This document shows, piece by piece, positions 47,011 through 58,600 of a stretch of DNA of 64,000 nucleotides. The notes below the pieces were generated by a model. That model did not search any database and was not told where the DNA came from. It saw only the letters and a list, made by a program, of their open reading frames with translations. Both the position numbers and the translations under genes were made by a program. This stretch comes from Lumnitzera littorea (Eukaryota; Streptophyta; Magnoliopsida; Myrtales; Combretaceae): positions 54,724,351-54,788,350 of the forward strand of contig JAMXBB010000010.1 in assembly GCA_024138015.1 (NCBI GenBank), read 5' to 3'. Numbering within the stretch: position 1 is the stretch's first letter; every line of letters starts with the position of its first letter.

Positions 47011-47778
47011 AAAATTCTAGTTTTACAAAATAAGGAACTTGATTGAAAAAACTAAGTTCTCAAAGCATATAAAATTGCATTTACTCGAGCAATCCAACCA
47101 CTCCTTATAGTCCAAGCAATGAAAGTGAAGTTAAGGGTTCTATCCTCAAACAGCTCATTACTGCCATCTAGGTTCCTAAGCTTTGCCTTTAGATGCTCAA
47201 TGATGTTGATTATGTGGATATAGACTAAGTGGAGCTAGGATATTGGTACCAAGATATATCTTGTGCATCAGCATGGTACATATAATTGGTATTAACATGA
47301 GTTAACTTAGTTTAATTTGTTTTTAGAATACATATACATTTGAGTAGTAATCTATGTTGTATGCCTATTGGTAGTATGTTTTGTGTTGTAATATTCTTTT
47401 GTCCACTCACTTAGCTCTTAGAGTCATAAGGATGCATATGTATCCTTAGGATATGAAGAAACTTGAATGGGCATTATCATTAGTCGGGGGAAGTCTTCTA
47501 AGAGCTTGCAAGATGGAGTTAACTACTTTTGAAAACAACTTGTTGCATTTTAAGCATAGTCAAAGAAGTAACAGTACATATGTGGTGGGGAAAAGAAAAG
47601 AAAAAAACAGCAATATGGTGTCTTAAGTCCAATTAAGGTTGAGGTTATACATATTTTGTATAAATAGGTATAAAGTTAAACTTCATTTTAGTATTTTATG
47701 TTATAAATAGTATTTTTGTTGAATATAAGTGAGTTAGTGGTTGTGATGTCGCATTTTGAGAAATGCCAGGATGTGACA

Positions 47779-48230
47779 AATATTAGTCTCAAACTTTCTT
47801 TCTCAAAACAATTAACATGTCTATATTGTTATTTTGACTACTCATTTACAAATAGTCTAAACTATCTTAATTTTGTTATTCATTGTAGTTAGGTTTAAAA
47901 TTCATGTTACGGTGTTGTATCTCATTTTCATAGTCAAACAAGATCGTGCTTAGAAAGTATTAACCGATAATATAACTCATTTATTAATCATATATGAAAA
48001 CCTAAACTTAAATCCAAACCCAACTTGTTTAATAAACGTGTCCTATGTTTGACTTGCACTCATATACTAATTAAAATGTTATAATTAAATTTATAAAATA
48101 TTTGTAGATACAAAGGAAAAAGGCAATAATAATATTTAAAATTTACAAAAGTAAATAACATAATATCTTCATACTTAGTATAAAACTATAACACAATTAA
48201 AAGTTTTAGTGAAACAATGTCTTACCAAAT
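47779..48230. other. AT-rich DNA, nothing recognised
   Basis: No open reading, RNA gene or repeat was identified between the putative LTR end and the 180-bp tandem repeats. Confidence 0.5.
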
Positions 48231-48770
48231 ATATAATTGGATATAGTATTACTTCCAATGTTGACTTTCACATTTATTATATTATTTGTGGAATTTTCAA
48301 GGAAGAAAGTCAAACAATTTACTTAAGAGTTCATAACTTTTTTTACCAATTTAAACTACAATATAGTAAAAGCAATATATAATATCACTAGATATAATTA
48401 CATAATAGTGACTTAAATAGATATAATATTACTACCAGTGTTGATTTCTAGATTTATCATATTATTTATTGGATTTTTAAGAGAGACAGTCAAAGCATCT
48501 TACTCATTTAAATTATGATGTAGTAAGATAAGTATATAATATTAGTAAATTTAAGTTACATAATATCACTAAATTAAGTATAACAATAACTTAAATGGAT
48601 ATTAGTATTACTACTAGTATTGATTTTCAAATTTATCATATTGTTTATCAGATTTTTTAACAAAAAAGTAAAAAATCTACACATTAACTCATTTTTTTTT
48701 ATCTATTTAAACTATGATGCAACAACAAAAGTATATAGCTACCAATAGTAAATCTCATACATTTAGTTGA
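48230..48770 (+). repeat. ~180-bp tandem repeat, three copies
   Basis: Units contain ATATAGTATTACT(A/T)C, then (T/C)GTTGATTT(T/C), then ATTTATCATATTATTT, and an ACTCATTTAAACTA(T/C)-like segment. The TATTACT step recurs at about 48246, 48427 and 48606, giving a period of 179-181 bp. Copies differ by substitutions and small indels. This unit length is common for plant satellites, but three copies are far too few to call it one. Confidence 0.8.
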
Positions 48771-48989
48771 GATCTTTGATTTAGAAAAAAATGATTTGTA
48801 CAACAAAATGTAAATAAAGAAGAATATATGGTGCCTCTCGTGTTCCAGGGCAGGGAACTTAACTCGAATCCAAACACAAATTTAAACGTATTTAAACGAG
48901 ATTAACTCATTTATATTTCTTATTGATTTTTCCATACACATAACCATTTAAATTATACCATATCATATTGTGTCCGACACTACCGTAGT

Positions 48990-49300
48990 TAGGCAATAAA
49001 CTGCTAACCCTAATTGTAGTTATTTCCATTTTGACAATTTCTTATTTCTTTTTATCTTTATCTAAAAATTTTTAGATTCTCATCGAATCTGTTTCTTTTT
49101 CTTTTTTTTTTATTTCGAATCAATTAGAAATTTTTTATTCAAATTCGTTAGAAATTTTTGGTAGTTCAATGTTTTGATTGATTGCGTCGTGCAATTTTAT
49201 CTTGTATTTATTTTCCATATGGATTTCCACGTACGAAGTTTTGGTTCTTGGGGGTGCTAACTCAACGGTAAAGTATTCGGCTTTTAAGTGACAAAGTCAG
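48990..49300 (+). other. Plastid-like DNA in the nucleus: psbA-trnK spacer and trnK-UUU 5' exon
   Basis: Leading up to 49251, the sequence (TTCGAATCAATTAGAAATTT, TTGATTGATTGCGTCGTGCA, CACGTACGAAGTTTTGGTTC) looks like the chloroplast region upstream of trnK. It is followed by a near-exact trnK-UUU 5' exon and the first bases of its group II intron (GTG...). Changes and a deletion mark it as an old nuclear plastid insertion. The left limit is uncertain. Identification is from memory of chloroplast trnK and needs an alignment. Confidence 0.65.
49252..49287 (+). pseudogene. trnK-UUU: trnK-UUU 5' exon remnant (plastid origin)
   Basis: GGTGCTAACTCAACGGTAAA followed by GTATTCGGCTTTTAA matches the 5' half of chloroplast tRNA-Lys (acceptor, D arm and anticodon TTT), with one base lost near the start and a few substitutions. 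The 3' exon would lie some 2.5 kb away beyond the matK-containing intron and is not seen. It cannot make a tRNA. Confidence 0.7.
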
Positions 49301-52300
49301 CAATCATTAACACCACTTAAGTTCTGATTAGCCATGATTTTATAAGAACCATATCTACTCCTTTAAGTTAACAAAATTTGTACGTACATATAATTGAAAA
49401 TTGAGCGGATCTCAAAAACTTCTTTATTCACATGATCAGCTTCTGTAATTCCCAAAATTGAACCCAACTCCACGGCATATTAAAAAAATACCCTTCTATT
49501 GATATAAATTCAAAATCTACAATAGTTAACCTTATCAGTTCCCCAGAGACCAAAAATTAATAAAAATTAACCAAATTGCTATAGTAAAACATTTTATATA
49601 ACAATAAACTAAATATTATAGTTAGTAAACAGAAAAATTATCATTTAGGGTTTTTGAGTGTCAATTCAAAAATCCAATCAAGCACAGCATTTTCTATAGA
49701 GTTATATGTAAAATCAATAAATTGTGATTTTTCCACGATTCTACGCATAAATTAAATTAGGAATAAATTTCCCTAAAATTTCCAAGTGATTTGATGTTTT
49801 CAAAAATTAATTGAAGGAAAAATTAGACAGTCATTGGCATAGCAACTTCTGACCACCGTCAGTTCCCAACTATGCTGGAAATGCCAGAAGGGTAGTGCTC
49901 CTTAACCGTGTTGGTGGTGCCATGTCAGGCTGTGATTTGTCCAGTGCACTCCACTTGATCAGTTTACCCACAAAATTTTTTTTCTATTTTCTCTTAATTT
50001 CCTTACAAATTTTCTTGAGATTCTACCAACTCCTTGTGATTCTATTATGCCTAAAATGGCAAAATGGCTTTAGTCTTCAGCTAGTACAAATCAGACTAGA
50101 TTGAACCAAACTGTATAATAAATTAGGTTCAAAAAATTTCAATTCGAATCGAATTGTTTTTTAAAGGTTTAAAAGGTTATGAACTAAACCGAACCATGAA
50201 AGGTAAAAAATAAAAAGAATTACATTTTTGTATAAGGCATAAAACTTATATTTTCGCTAACTTAATAATGCTGAAATCTCCTTAGTTTAATCACTTTATA
50301 CATATTTGTTTCTTTGAAAAACCTCAAATTAAATGTCGCCACTTTAATTCATAACTTTCTAAACACCCAATTGCATACTTCTTTTCAAATTTGTGTTTCA
50401 AAATACAAATATTAGACTTAAGATATTCACTTTTCATTTATCACCTTTCAGTTTTTCAAAACATTTTAAGATTTTGGTTCAAATCGTAAACCAATCCTTT
50501 TTTTAGATTTGAAAAAGTTATAAATCAATTTATAGTTTCAAGTTCAATTTGACTTGAAAGAAGGAACCATTATGAATCAGACTACACCCACTCCTAGCTA
50601 TTAGAGAGTCGGGCTATGAGGACATGTGTTTTCTACATGGTTTATCTTTAATTCATGTAATAAGTGTCATATGTCCAACTTCTTGTATTTCTATGTAATT
50701 TGGGGAATCTAATGTGTTAAGTTATTACATAGTATTTGCTTATCAATTTTCTAGCTAATACAAGTATATTACATACATATCTTGGGGCTTTAATTAATTA
50801 AGGTAATATATTTATATACAATAAATATGTTTAGCATGTATATATATTTCCTAAATACTATTTCATATTATTTTATTAATTATTTACCTGAATAATTATC
50901 AGAACTTAAATTTTACATTTTCAATAAGTAACAAATAATATAGATATATTTAACTTTTTAGTTATTATATTGTTTTATTATTTCTTTTTCCATATTCTAA
51001 GTTCTCAAGGTTACTTCAACTAATTTTTTATGGTCATGTTGCATACTTTGTGCCTAGTCGGACTAGTTGTGCTAAAATCCTCAATCCTAACTTTATGCTG
51101 TTCCACAAGAATAGATCTAACAGCCCTCATTTCGAATCTACTATTGTAGATCTCCCCAAGACAACCTTGGAACTTGGACCCAGTTCCCTAAGCGCTAATT
51201 AATTAGGTTAAAGACTTAATTACCAAGATAGTCATCTACAATATGAATTAATAAAATTAATAATTTTTTTTTAAATATTGTTCGAGCCATGTAATTCATT
51301 TCCCTGATATGTTTCCATATAATTTTAAACACACATCATATATATTCTACAAATGTTTCCTATTACCTATTACTTTATGATGAGAGAGAAGCATTGATAA
51401 TAACCATAACGAATAAAGGTGCAGTACAGAAAGATTCTCGAGCTTCTTCAATTCACTTCAAAGCTATCTCGCTTTTTCTTTACCATTTTAAAAACATGGG
51501 ATATCATCGCCCTAAAATTGTATTTTCAAATTATTAAAACATTTTCTTTTCCTTAAAACGTGTGGATTTGTTAGTGCAAGTTATTCTAATGATAGATGAT
51601 AAAAAAGAAAAGAACATTTTAAATCCTTTTTATTTCAATGCTAAACTTTTTTTTTTATTATTTTTTTATTTTTTACATTTGAATCCTTATGGGTTACAAA
51701 AATTTCAAGTCATTTTATTAGTTGCCTTTACTATTTCATTGGTGTGTGATTATATCAAATAGGATAATAAAATATGAAATGAATAATTAAATTTATAAAA
51801 AAAAAAACCTAAAGAATACAAAGAAACAAATAAAGTTACAACCGTCCACTTAAGGACAAGGAATGGTCATTGGCCACCATTAGGCGAGGTCACATGGTTG
51901 GTCAAGATAGCCTGACGAAGAACATGGATAGCCACCCAATAACCACCATTAAAAAAAAAAAAAAAAAAAAAAAGCCGACTAAAACTCATCTAGGTCCGTC
52001 GACCATCCCCTTCGAATTTATATATATATATATACAACATAATATAATATAATAAAGGTTGAGAATTAAATAGAAAAACAATGAAACTTTGATAATAAAA
52101 AATGAATTTTCTCATAAAATGGAAAATCAAATATATGTTTATCGTTGATATAGATTTTGAAGGTAATATAATGCAACTATTTCATCATAATACTTTTGAT
52201 AATTAGTTGATACTGTTTTATCACTCGCATATTTGAGAAAATGAATTTACACAACTATTCCATGCTAATTTTTTTTCTCATAATATCTAATTTAGAATAT

Positions 52301-52390
52301 ACTTAGACAATTTTCGAACCCTAGTATGCTAAAGAAATTAAGATAACGATTTATCTAACTTTGCGTAGTACAAGTGACAAAGTAGTTATC
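49301..52390. other. Intergenic AT-rich DNA upstream of the hydrolase 3' end
   Basis: No supported gene. It contains a GGTT/AACC-rich block (50095-50600, see separate entry), poly-A/T runs (about 51650 and 51951-51973) and an AT microsatellite near 52020. The 60-70-codon readings here are low-complexity. Confidence 0.5.
50095..50600. mobile_element. Putative non-autonomous element with AACCAAAC/GGTTCAAA motifs
   Basis: Multiple GGTT(C/T)AAA and complementary motifs at both sides resemble the block at 46256-47010, and ATCAGACTA occurs at both edges (~50090 and ~50576). It has no coding capacity. The ATCAGACTA pair may be a target duplication, but this is weak. Confidence 0.3.
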
Positions 52391-52620
52391 TTTCTTATTT
52401 TCTAATTTGTTCTAATGTGTTACTTTTGAGCGCCCCTGTTATGAATGCAAGTATTGGTTGAAAAGAATCAATATCGACAGCAGTTCTATACTGTGAAAGG
52501 CAATCATGTGTAGAAGGGCTATTTGGCATATCCATATTATGCATACAAAATTTCAACCTCACAAAACAAGAACTTACAAACGCCCAAAAACAATTAAGAG
52601 CCTCCAAAGCTGTAAATTCA

Positions 52621-52689
52621 TTATGTTCTGATAACCTCGAAAGAGGATGAGAGAATCCTGAAAAGACCATCTGGATTATCAGCATGCAC
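52621..52689 (-). CDS. Hydrolase last exon and stop
   Basis: 69 bp including TAA at 52621-52623. Acceptor CTTGCCAG before GTGCATGC. It encodes VHADNPDGLFRILSSSFEVI and RT. VHADNPDGL directly continues the GHW motif of the previous exon, confirming the long intron 52690-54082. Confidence 0.92.
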   Translation of the reverse strand: MHADNPDGLFRILSSSFEVIRT

Positions 52690-55600
52690 CTGGCAAGATA
52701 GGACAATTACATCGTAAGCACTCATTGTTCTATATAATCCATTGCAACATCACCTCAGACCGACGAGAAAGTCAATGTATCCAAGCATGCACAAGACACA
52801 AACATGAATCCCTACTGTATCTAAAATTCAATAAATCTGAAGGTCGAACCAGCTTCTTAGAAGTAGACCTACTTGCATCAGAAGGCAGAAAGCAATTATA
52901 CAATAGAAGATAATAGAAAGTGGCTATTTCAATTTTGTGTCAGCTAAGAGGAGCAAATAGACTTGAAAAAATTTTATACGAATAGGTTTTCTACTGTGCA
53001 CATAAAAAGAAGACTGAAATGAAAATCCAAAGTAACATTGAACCTTCAATTGTGCAATCAAATGAATTAAAATTGAGTAGGTTAGACAAACCTATATAAG
53101 AGGACTAGCATTGTATGAAATCAGTTTAACTTCTCTCTCTTTCTTTTTACAAGACAAATGAAATGAATTAAACTAAAAGTTCAAAACATAGGACAAAGGT
53201 GAAAGAAGACCCAAGTAAGAGATGCAGAACAGAGATACCACTTGTAATCTTCCTGGCTAATGGTGATGAGATGTGGAAACTCATTACAATCAATAAATTC
53301 CCTTAAATTATTAAAACAAAAAAAAAAAAACAAAGGTAAAACAGGTGATAAGTCTCAAGGGTCATAGCAGATTGTGTCACCCAACTATAACTTGTTTTTC
53401 TTCCAAATAAAGGATGAACATTATCTAAAGTCATCCATATATAGGATTGCATTAGTGCAATGCTTTTAAATCTTGGTGATGCGGCCTGTTAATAATATAC
53501 AAACACTTCATCTCACTTTACATGCAAGTCCAAGCACTAAAACAAAAAGTGACTACAATTCTGATTCATCGAGGCAAAGATAAGGGACCCGGGTATGTGC
53601 AAAGGATGCAAGTGACAGAGCAGTTAGTGCACTTCTGGAACAAACTATCAGAATAACTATTTGCAGCACAATCTATAAAAAAGTGACTTAACTGGCCACT
53701 AAAAGCATTCACTTGATGAAATGAAAAGCAAAACAAAATTGTTGGAGATTGACAATTCTCTTGCACAATCTTTTTGTGCTCAAAAGAAGTATTGAAATCC
53801 ATCCATACGGTCTTAGCAACTGATATGGGAATAAACACAAGCAGCAAGACATTAGATTACCCCATTCACATGCCTTTTGAAAAGAAAAAAACCATCTCAT
53901 AACGAAGCAAAAGATTGCAACATTCCATGAGGTATGATGTTTCCCAAAAAATGGAAGGTAAACATAGCTTCATTATTCCAGCCCAAAAAAGAAGAGAGAA
54001 AAACAAAAAGCATGCCCTCCTTATGACCATCCTTATCTTCCTAAAGTAATTAAGAGGGGAAAAAAAGAAAGGTACTTAATACCCAATGACCAGCATCCTC
54101 AAGGACATGCATTTCAACAGCACCACCCTCCTCAGCAGCCAGCTGCTCAGCTGCACGTATTCTCTGGATATCCTCAAGTGCCCATCTATGCAAACTTCTT
54201 TCTGCTTTTAAAAAGTTCACATGGACACCTCCAGGAACTTCTTCTACAATTTTCCTACATTTACATCAATTATCATAAACAAGCAGACCGGTAGATGTCA
54301 TCTGAGAGAAGAACATATATCTTTCTAGTTCTAGTTTTAAATGAGTTAAAAATAGCTAGGTTAAGTGGCATGGTCCAAGTATTCTGCAGAAAGATGGGGG
54401 GCTCCAAAAAGGATCCAACCTGTCACTAGTTGCACGCAAAAAAATAAAATAAAATAATGCAGCAAATATAATCATATTTAAGGCACTGCTGGGACACAAA
54501 ACACAGATTATGCTTACCATAAGTTTGTTTCTTCATAGGATTGAAACATTTCAGCAATTCCTCTTAGATCAAACCCCCAACAGAATCTTGTCGGCACACC
54601 CAGAGAATCCACTGGCCGCAGATTAGTCACGACCCACTTTAATTAGTAACAAAGAGGAAAGGGTTATTTATTGAGCTACTAACATATTAATTGAAGGAAA
54701 AAAAACCTTTGAAAACTAGCTTTTGGAATGTATCACATGTCAGATCTTTCTAAATTTTCATATTTGTACCAGAAGAGACTTAAGATTCCAAAGAAAGTCA
54801 GCCAAAGATGCCAAGTAATTTCATGCAAAATAATCTCAACAAGAGATTATTTTGTAGCATAAAATTCCAGACTGGAAATTTTGTTGAATAATTGAATATT
54901 AAACCAAGTGTCTACCATCTAAAATTTTGCAATGAATTGGTTATGATACGATACCAGAATGAAAAATTCAAAGTGCTTGCTCCATCATTTGTCTTCCCCA
55001 CTCAATTAGCTCCACCATACATTACACATGCATCAGACTATGAGTTTGGGAGGAAGGGGGAAGAAAGAGGAATGGGGAGGGGCAGGGGGGGGGGGTGGGG
55101 GGGGGGGGTGTTGTGGGGCAGCGGGGGTGGGGTGTGGTTGAAGTATCAAAATTTTAGAATACCAAAAACCTCAATTAAAGAATACATGTTTTGAGTATGG
55201 ATTATTGTCTATCCCAAGCTTCATCAAATAGGAACTTTATCAAACATTAATTCAAACAGATGATGCTTATGCACTCTTTTCCTTCATCAATTTTCATCAG
55301 TTACAGATTTGGGCCAATATGAAAGAGGGGTGGATGAATTTAGATCAATTAGGGGAATAGCAATTTAGTCCCAAGCAGTAAAACTCCAGAAACCCAGGAG
55401 AAACTTTGTTCTTCTGTGATTAAGTCCTTCATGTTAGTTGGATCCTGTAAATATGGTATTTGTGTTGTAAGCATTCAGGAACCTATGGTCGATGCGACAG
55501 TGTACCCTGGCTGTCAATTTGGCACTCAGTGATTATGGTACACTTGAGGATAAATTCTACTCAGCCTTTGTATCTGCAGTAAAGTTTCTTATCTTCGTAC

Positions 55601-58600
55601 ACCCCATGACAAATATACATTTTGATCCTAAGTCAAGTAGATAACCAGGAAAGAATCAGTTTAAATTGAAATGCATCATCCAATAGTTAGATGCCTTCTG
55701 AAAACGCCAATGCATCCGGTCACCTGACAATACATATTTCCATGGAGGTTTATGAAACTACACCTCTAATCACTTTGAGAAAATCATGTCTATACCATCA
55801 ATCAAGTAGGAAAATTGACCCAATAAAAAGTTAAAAGAAAAAGGAAGAAGACCACCGATGATAGAGAGCCCTAAAAATGAATATCTTCCTACCTGGGCTA
55901 CATCTTTAGAAAATCCTTCTTGAATAAGTGCCTTCACAACTTCCTGCTTAGATGAAACCTTCCTTAAGAGAGATGAAAGATTGATCAGAGGCATGCAATT
56001 AAAAGGAAAAGCAAAAATCGACATTGTTAAGACCTATTACTCAACAAGATATGAATCATTCAACAAGGTAGTCATACAATTGAATTTTTCATTGGAGAAA
56101 ATGGGAGCAAATGAAAAGATAAATCTCCAAGATAAAGCAATTTACTGTCCCGTTCACCCACTATCCTTTTAGCACATCAAGAAAAAATAAATAAATAATT
56201 GTACCAACACAACTCTGAAGCAAATCATTCGTATGATCATATAAAAAACATTCTATAATCATAACAAAATTGCCATTGTAAATTCACTTTTTATAAGTAG
56301 GACTAGGGTACAACCCTAAACTTATGACAGATAGTGCATAATAATTATTTTATAAATGGACTCTCCCCAACCTACTAATACTAAATGTATCTTGATAATA
56401 CTAATGACAATATAATATCTCCTTTTTTTTTAATTATAATAGCGGAAAAGTACATTTTTGGTCACCAACATTTGATAGTTTTTCTATTTCAGCCTTAAAC
56501 CTTTCACTTTTTGCATAGGAGTCCTCAACGTTAATGATAGTTTGCAAATAAGTCCTTTTTTAACACCATTAGCCTTCTTGTTAGGGAATGACACATGGCG
56601 ACCTCTAATTGCCCCAAATAATTAATTTAATTAAAGAAAATAAATACATATTAATGTAATAAATTTTTAAAGTGAAAACCAAAAAATTATAAAAAAATCA
56701 GATTATATATATATATATATTCTCGGCCAACCCAAGGCCTTGAGGTGGCTAGAAAGGCCACCTTGTAATTGGTGGGCCACAACCCACTAACCAGGTTGCA
56801 AGCTTTTTTAATTTTTTCGTTTTTATAATTTATGTGATAGGTCGCAGGACCCACTTACAAAAGTGGGTAACATCCCACCCATTACAAGGTGGCAAAAACT
56901 ATTTATTTTTACATTTCTAGGATATTTTTTTTTTTTATTTTTCTTTCTTTCAGATTTAAAAAAAAATTACTAATTTACTTAAATAATATATATAATTTTT
57001 TATTAAGTTAAATTAATTATTCAGGATCATTCCATAATGGAAAAGTTAATAGTGCTAAAAAGGGACATTGCTTGCAAAAAACATTAAAGACTCAAATGAA
57101 AAAAAGGGGGAGGGGAGGGGAGGGGGGTTATGACTAATAAAATTGTCAAATGTTGGGGATTAAAATGTATTTTTTCTAATTATAATCATAATCCATCGTA
57201 GTTTACTACATCAAATAAATAACAAAACCTTAGTACTGAACAATTAAAGGAAATTATATCAGAGTTAGAGAAATTAATATTTAACTTCCATAAAAAAAAA
57301 AGAAAACCAGAAATTTTCCATATTAATCCACTTTCACCCATAAAATTATCGACATATAAAAAAATATAGCTTTGTGAATTGCAATGCTACAGGAAAAATA
57401 ATGACAATACATGTCGATGAAAAGAATAAAGAGGGGAAATATAAGGAACCAAAAACATAGGGCAGAAATGAGACTATTATATGCCTATTATATAGGAAAT
57501 ATCAACATAACAGAAGACGTTGATGAGGCTGCTTTGAAAATATTCAAAAATTGAGTAATAATCAACACATAATTTCACATCGATTCTCCCAAACCTACTA
57601 CTGATGGAAATAGCTTCAGTTCTCCTGAATCCACAACATAAGGTTCAAAAGCTTTTGAAAGCCATATATACTCTATTATAAACATAACATTCTTTTATAA
57701 ATTATGTCATGTAACAAGCACATTCAAGAAATTGCAAGCAGTATGAATGAAATATGCTGGCCCATGGGAATGCAGCACATAGATACCATGCTTTATTTAC
57801 TAGAAACAGGTAAAAGTTCAGCATATGTTTTCATTCACTGTTTTAAATGCTGGTTGAGAAACTCAAACACAGCCCTGGAGAAGCTTGTGCTCACCTCCTT
57901 GGGTAACAAACAGAGAAAAGATATCAGCTCTGCAGGATGGTCATCCCGATGTCCACCAGGTCGAACTGCTCCAGGGGTGGCATCTAGGACCCAAACCTGA
58001 AAAGTGAAGACAAGTACATGCAATAGTTCCATAGATTTGCATATTCAGAGGAGAAGGAAGCGTAGATTCTACTTCAAAATAAACAGGGGTCTAAGGGAAA
58101 CATTTCCACAAGATAAGAACTTTCCAATTCAAAGTACCTCAAGAAAAATAACCAAGTCTAGCATAGTGCAAATTTTCCACAACTCATGCTTTCATTCTAC
58201 GAAGTCTCATTAAACTCAAATAATAAAAAGAAACAGTTTAGCTTATCCCCCAACCCCAACCAAAAAAAAAAAAAAGAAAAGAAAGGAAAAAGGAAACAGT
58301 TTCAGTGCTCATACTTCAAAACTCTAATTTTGATTCTAGGACCTATAATTTTTTTTTTTTTTTGGGGTGACCTGTACATTTGTAATAGAAGATTCATGAT
58401 AATCTCCCCCAGAAATATAAGCAATATTCTAGTCCATCCATCCAAATTCTTTGCATTGAAAAAGAAAATGAAATAATTTCCTCTATTTGATGCATTGATA
58501 AATGTCAATTCTTTTATATATTGATTACAAGTCTAGAACCACACTTCCCCCCCTGCTAGAACTACAGAGGACTGGAGGATACTCACCCTAACTGGACGTG

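Larger units (their letters stand above)
43504..47778 (+). mobile_element. Probable gypsy LTR following the pol fragment, with insertions
   Basis: TGTAATATTCTAC at 43504 resembles the start of many plant gypsy LTRs and lies ~390 bp after the pol fragment. A TATAAATATAG box near 43735 precedes a likely transcript start. GGATGTGACA at 47778 followed by AATATTAGTC resembles an LTR end and primer-binding site. The span is too long for one LTR, and two blocks (~45115-46260 and ~46260-47010) look like inserted DNA transposon derivatives. The assignment rests on end motifs only. Confidence 0.4.

Noticed and set aside
48230..48770. A centromeric satellite
   Set aside because: Only three diverged copies are present; unit length alone is not evidence.
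49252..49287. A functional nuclear tRNA-Lys gene
   Set aside because: Only the 5' exon of a split plastid tRNA is present; there is no 3' half, and one base is missing near the start.
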